From DATJHM01 sp035493895 (GTDB lineage Bacteria; Chloroflexota; Ktedonobacteria; Ktedonobacterales; Ktedonobacteraceae): DNA of 25,603 nucleotides. Of the stretch, positions 22,938-25,603 are shown piece after piece (positions within the stretch are counted from its first letter, which is position 1; each line of letters opens with the position of its first letter). Made by a program: the position numbers and the translations under genes. The stretch is taken from positions 1 to 25,603 of the forward strand of contig DATJHM010000092.1 in NCBI GenBank assembly GCA_035493895.1, written 5' to 3'. A model generated the notes under the pieces. It had not been told where the DNA came from. It ran no database searches and saw only the letters and a program-made list of their open reading frames with translations.

Positions 22938-23342
22938 ATGTCGATGGATTACTATCGCGAATATATTCTGGATCACTATCGCAATCCGCGCAATTATGGA
23001 AAACTCGAACAGCCCGATGTCCATTCCGAGGATTCCAACCCCCTGTGTGGTGATCAACTGAGCATGGATCTGACGATTGAGGGCGATCGTGTCAGTGCGG
23101 TTCGCTTTCAGGGACGAGGTTGTGCGATCAGTCAGGCTTCGGCTTCCATGCTTTCAGAGATGATTGAAGGCAAAACCATACAAGAGGTGGTTGCTCTCGG
23201 CAAGGACGCTGTACTCGATGAACTGGGGATCTCTATCAGTCCAGCACGCACCAAATGCGCATTTTTAGCATTGCGCGTACTTCATCGTGGTCTGGCGATT
23301 GCTGGTTTAGAGACACCTGATGATAGCGAGGAGGAGCTATAA
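22938..23342 (+). CDS. sufU: SufU-type sulfur-transfer / scaffold protein
   Basis: A 134-residue IscU/SufU-fold protein. It opens with YREYILDHYRNPRNYGKL. Ligand residues are C37 and D39 in NPLCGD, C62 in GRGCAISQASASM, and C107 in PARTKCAFL. Lysine, not histidine, precedes the last cysteine, as in SufU rather than IscU. SufU binds zinc through these residues and accepts persulfide from SufS. Compared with Bacillus subtilis SufU (from memory), the segment between the second and third cysteines is about 17 residues shorter, as in IscU, so it lacks the usual SufU insertion. A very strong AAGGAGGGGAGGG precedes the start. It is followed directly by the SDR gene. Confidence 0.94.
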   Translation: MSMDYYREYILDHYRNPRNYGKLEQPDVHSEDSNPLCGDQLSMDLTIEGDRVSAVRFQGRGCAISQASASMLSEMIEGKTIQEVVALGKDAVLDELGISISPARTKCAFLALRVLHRGLAIAGLETPDDSEEEL

Positions 23343-23343
23343 C

Positions 23344-24081
23344 ATGCGTTTACAAGGGAAAGCGGCGATTATCACTGGCGTCAGTTATAAAGGTCAGGCA
23401 GGTTATGCGCTGGCGCAAGCGTTTGCACGCGAGGGTGCAGATCTCGTGATCAGTGCCCGCAATGAGCAGCGCGTCAAGGCCCGGGCCGAAGAACTACGCG
23501 CCGAAGGGGCAAAGATGGTCCTGCCAGTCGCAGCCGATCTTACGACTGAAGAAGGGGCCAAAGATCTGATTCAGGCCGCGCTCGGAGCGTACGAGCGCGT
23601 GGATATCCTGGTCAATCTTGCGGGCGGCCTGACCAAAATCGGCCCTTCAGACGAGCTTTCCCTGGCAGACTGGCAGAGTGAACTGAATAATAATCTACTG
23701 ACCACGTACCTCTGCACGAGGGCGGTCTGGTCAACAATGCGCAGCCAGGGCAGCGGCAAGATCCTGAACTTCAGCCGCGCTGGCGGCATTGAGGGCGTGG
23801 GACCCCATATGATCGCGTATAATTGCGCCAAAGCTGGTGTTGATGCCCTCACACGAACCTTCGCGAAAGAAGGCGAAAAGCTCGGCATTTACGTCAACGC
23901 GATTGGTCCCGGCCTGCTGATTACCGAGACAAATCTCGAAGCGATGAAGCCATCATCCGAAGAACTCTCAACCGGTTGGGTGACGCTGAGTCAGCTTGCA
24001 GAGGTAGCAATCTTTCTCACTTCCAGCGCCAGCGATGGCGTCAACGGCGTCATTCTGCCCGTCAAGGCACGCAGCGCCTGA
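23344..24081 (+). CDS. SDR-family oxidoreductase in the suf operon
   Basis: A 245-residue short-chain dehydrogenase with catalytic S144 (NFSRAGG), Y159 and K163 (AYNCAKAGVDAL), and a late VNAIGPGLLITE segment. The dinucleotide motif is unusual: ITGVSYKGQAGYALA gives TGx4GxxG in place of TGxxxGxG, and VNLAGG replaces NNAG. A variant cofactor loop of this sort also occurs in divergent SDRs such as enoyl-ACP reductases. The ATG at 23344, one base after the sufU stop, has GAGGAGG 9 nt upstream; an earlier ATG at 23320 would lie inside sufU. It sits between sufU and the Rieske gene, so it is almost certainly co-transcribed with them. Substrate and link to Fe-S assembly are unknown. Confidence 0.9.
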   Translation: MRLQGKAAIITGVSYKGQAGYALAQAFAREGADLVISARNEQRVKARAEELRAEGAKMVLPVAADLTTEEGAKDLIQAALGAYERVDILVNLAGGLTKIGPSDELSLADWQSELNNNLLTTYLCTRAVWSTMRSQGSGKILNFSRAGGIEGVGPHMIAYNCAKAGVDALTRTFAKEGEKLGIYVNAIGPGLLITETNLEAMKPSSEELSTGWVTLSQLAEVAIFLTSSASDGVNGVILPVKARSA

Positions 24082-24104
24082 TTAACAATTACGCAGAGGA
24101 GACT

Positions 24105-24422
24105 ATGACGGATTTCATTAAAGTTGCGGAGTTGGAGGATGTGCCGGAAGGCACGACATATCCACTGGAGGTTGACGGCGAGCTTGTTTGCCTGACGATG
24201 GTCGAAGGCACAATCTATGCCTTCACTGATAATTGTACTCATATCAGCGGCCCTCTCAATGAGGGCGAGCTGATAGGCTGCGCGATTACCTGTCCGTGGC
24301 ATGGAGCCCAATTTGACGTACGCACAGGCAAGGTTCTACGCGGTCCTGCACGCCAGGATATTCTGACTTATCCTGTCAAGGTTGAAGATAACGCGATATT
24401 TATCAGTCTCCCACCTGAATAA
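24105..24422 (+). CDS. Rieske [2Fe-2S] ferredoxin (NirD/BphF-like)
   Basis: A 105-residue single-domain Rieske protein. The cluster ligands are complete: CTH (C44, H46) and CPWHG (C63, H66), embedded in NCTHISGPLNEGELIGC and ITCPWHGAQFDVRTGK. No signal peptide or membrane anchor is present, so it is a soluble cytoplasmic electron carrier like those serving dioxygenases or the small subunit of nitrite reductase. As the last gene of the suf operon it may be a client or an electron donor during assembly, as found in several actinobacterial and Chloroflexota suf clusters. ATG 24105 is chosen for its GAGGAG Shine-Dalgarno; a longer in-frame extension runs back into the SDR gene and is rejected. 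Confidence 0.95.
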   Translation: MTDFIKVAELEDVPEGTTYPLEVDGELVCLTMVEGTIYAFTDNCTHISGPLNEGELIGCAITCPWHGAQFDVRTGKVLRGPARQDILTYPVKVEDNAIFISLPPE

Positions 24423-24434
24423 GCGCAAACAATC

Positions 24435-24482
24435 AAAAACAGGCACGTCGCATTATTAATACAATGCCACATGCCTGTTTTT
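24435..24482. terminator. Bidirectional terminator between the suf operon and the baseplate-J-like gene
   Basis: AAAAACAGGCA (24435-24445) and TGCCTGTTTTT (24472-24482) form a perfect 11-bp stem with A and T tracts on opposite sides. It can therefore work for both convergent transcripts. The 26-nt loop contains a second short pair, GCATT/AATGC. Confidence 0.8.
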
Positions 24483-24493
24483 CTTACGCGGCA

Positions 24494-25603
24494 TCAAGCA
24501 TGCAAACCAGTTACAGTTGCCACATGCAATTGAATGTTATCCAATGCTGTCGGCACTGCGGTCCCCAGGCCACCCGACGTCGTCAGGGAAACATGCTGAA
24601 TATCCTTGCGAGCTTGCAACAGCTTCAGGGCATCCCCGCTCTTCTTGCCAGCAATTAAGCTCTTGATCTCCTGCAAATGGGCCTGTGTATATTGATAGGA
24701 CCAGATGCCATCGATCTGCATCGTAAATACCCCTTCGTCAGCAGGCGCAGGCTTGCCAGCGACGATATCGCCGACGACCCCATAACCGCTGCCAAACCGT
24801 GCGCTTCCATCGCTTTGATACGCTTTGACGGCGGCATCATGCAGGGTCTGGGCCGTATAGACCAGCGTATTACAGGAGACAGTCACTTTGACAGTCACAT
24901 TGGCCGCTTCATCGTTGGCCTTATGATCAGCACCCGTATCAGAGGTACAGGCAATCGCATGCACCAACAAATCATCTTTGTGAATCTGAGCCTGCACCTG
25001 CTCTTTCATGCCGGGCGTTAACTGGGCCGTCATCGCCTTCGCAGCATTATCAATGTCTGACTGCTGCACAAAAACATAGCTCGTCGCATCCTGGCCGCCA
25101 GTAAATGCAGCCGGGTTGGCAACATAGGCCGTACCGATGGGAGAATTATTCATGGCATCCACAATCTGAATCGGGCCATCAAGGTCGTGCGCGGGCAGAT
25201 TACCACCGCTTCCGGCAACAGTTGCATGGGCCGGAATGGTAACGGTCGCACCGTCCGAGATCGGCACTTCTTCATCGGTAGTAATAGAACGTCCATCACC
25301 ATCCGGAATTGAAGAGACGGCCAGAGAATTGCCTGTAGGACTGATCACCGTAAGATGGATCTGAGAGACCACTACCGAGCCTTTTGCCGCTATCGCAGGA
25401 TGCAGGCCTCGACCTGTTGCAATCACCGTTTGTATCTCCTGCGGGGATTTAGCAGAAACCTGCCGCCCCTGCACTGAGACGTTACCACCATTGTAGCCAG
25501 TTGCACCCGTAGTTACCATAAGCGTATAAGTATGTGAAAAGTCCGTTTTCGCAGGGGTAATAGAGACCGTCGCCGCTGCCGCCGGGATAACCGTGTGAAG
25601 CCA
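24494..25603 (-). CDS. Baseplate-J/gp47-like surface or phage-derived structural protein, 5'-truncated by window end
   Basis: The minus-strand frame is open to the window edge, so the gene begins outside; an ATG at 25519 is internal, since in-frame sequence upstream reads PAAAATVSITPAKTDFSH. At least 369 residues are visible. The features fit baseplate-J-like proteins of Chloroflexota and Actinobacteria: a beta-rich repeat region, ATVTIPAHATVAGSGGNLPA, then VANPAAFTGGQDATSYVFVQ, followed by a helical and mixed domain. Two cysteines (ACTSDTG and VSCNTLVY) could form a disulfide if it is extracytoplasmic. No other phage tail genes are nearby, so a cell-envelope role is as likely as a contractile-tail role. 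It converges on the suf operon across a shared terminator. Family assignment is from pattern memory and is moderate. Confidence 0.68.
   Translation of the reverse strand, partial: WLHTVIPAAAATVSITPAKTDFSHTYTLMVTTGATGYNGGNVSVQGRQVSAKSPQEIQTVIATGRGLHPAIAAKGSVVVSQIHLTVISPTGNSLAVSSIPDGDGRSITTDEEVPISDGATVTIPAHATVAGSGGNLPAHDLDGPIQIVDAMNNSPIGTAYVANPAAFTGGQDATSYVFVQQSDIDNAAKAMTAQLTPGMKEQVQAQIHKDDLLVHAIACTSDTGADHKANDEAANVTVKVTVSCNTLVYTAQTLHDAAVKAYQSDGSARFGSGYGVVGDIVAGKPAPADEGVFTMQIDGIWSYQYTQAHLQEIKSLIAGKKSGDALKLLQARKDIQHVSLTTSGGLGTAVPTALDNIQLHVATVTGLHA

Noticed and set aside
23976..24104. N-terminal extension of the Rieske gene into the SDR gene
   Set aside because: The extension is an out-of-frame read of the SDR coding sequence; the ATG at 24105 has a proper Shine-Dalgarno and gives a standard-length Rieske ferredoxin.
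24677..25021. Plus-strand frame opposite the baseplate-J-like gene
   Set aside because: It has no ribosome-binding site or family pattern; the minus-strand frame is longer, continuous to the window edge and has family-like motifs.

Overview
The window reads as a chromosomal segment of a Chloroflexota bacterium, most likely class Ktedonobacteria. This is an inference from gene content and style: a MalT-like LuxR regulator, a PMT-type glycosyltransferase, sugar ABC operons without their own ATPase, a Tat-lipoprotein solute-binding protein, a baseplate-J-like surface protein, moderate GC, and dispersed GGCGGGGTTTATCTCCGCC-type intergenic repeats. No rRNA, tRNA, CRISPR array, transposase or clear prophage was seen.

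Layout. (1) 1-1891: the 3' end of a large LuxR regulator, then a cytochrome P450. (2) 1906-4005, minus strand: a multi-span GT39/PMT-like glycosyltransferase. (3) 4234-8789: a promoter followed by a histidine kinase, a NarL-type response regulator and an ABC exporter, laid out as one operon. The kinase is unusual in having a second membrane domain after its catalytic core. (4) 8919-9782: an SDR oxidoreductase preceded by two palindromes. (5) 9784-11310, minus strand: a slipin (SPFH protein) followed by a Pro/Gln-rich membrane protein. (6) 11640-16783: a divergent carbohydrate module with a LacI repressor on the minus strand and a binding protein plus two permeases on the plus strand. Both promoters carry a near-identical operator at exactly the same distance from the -10 box. 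(7) 17014-17823: a SAM-dependent methyltransferase. (8) 17916-18341: a compact transcription unit encoding a 36-residue single-span membrane protein, followed by a strongly structured stretch and a terminator. (9) 18375-24482: an iron-sulfur cluster assembly locus, Rrf2 regulator - sufC - sufD - sufS - sufU - SDR - Rieske ferredoxin, closed by an 11-bp-stem terminator. (10) 24494-25603, minus strand: the C-terminal part of a baseplate-J-like protein that runs off the window.

How the genes work together. In the suf locus SufS supplies sulfur from cysteine, SufU accepts and relays it, and SufC with the SufD-type protein form a scaffold/ATPase complex. The Rrf2 protein has three cysteines suited to sensing Fe-S status, and the Rieske protein and SDR look like co-expressed client or redox partners. 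No SufB is present in the window. In the sugar module the repressor probably controls both itself and the importer, with the energising ATPase supplied from elsewhere. The kinase, regulator and exporter probably form a signal-responsive efflux unit.

The least explained material is the small membrane-protein unit with its structured 3' region, the long leader of the sugar operon with a 47-codon ORF, the repeats lying inside the suf transcription unit, and the kinase with a C-terminal membrane domain.
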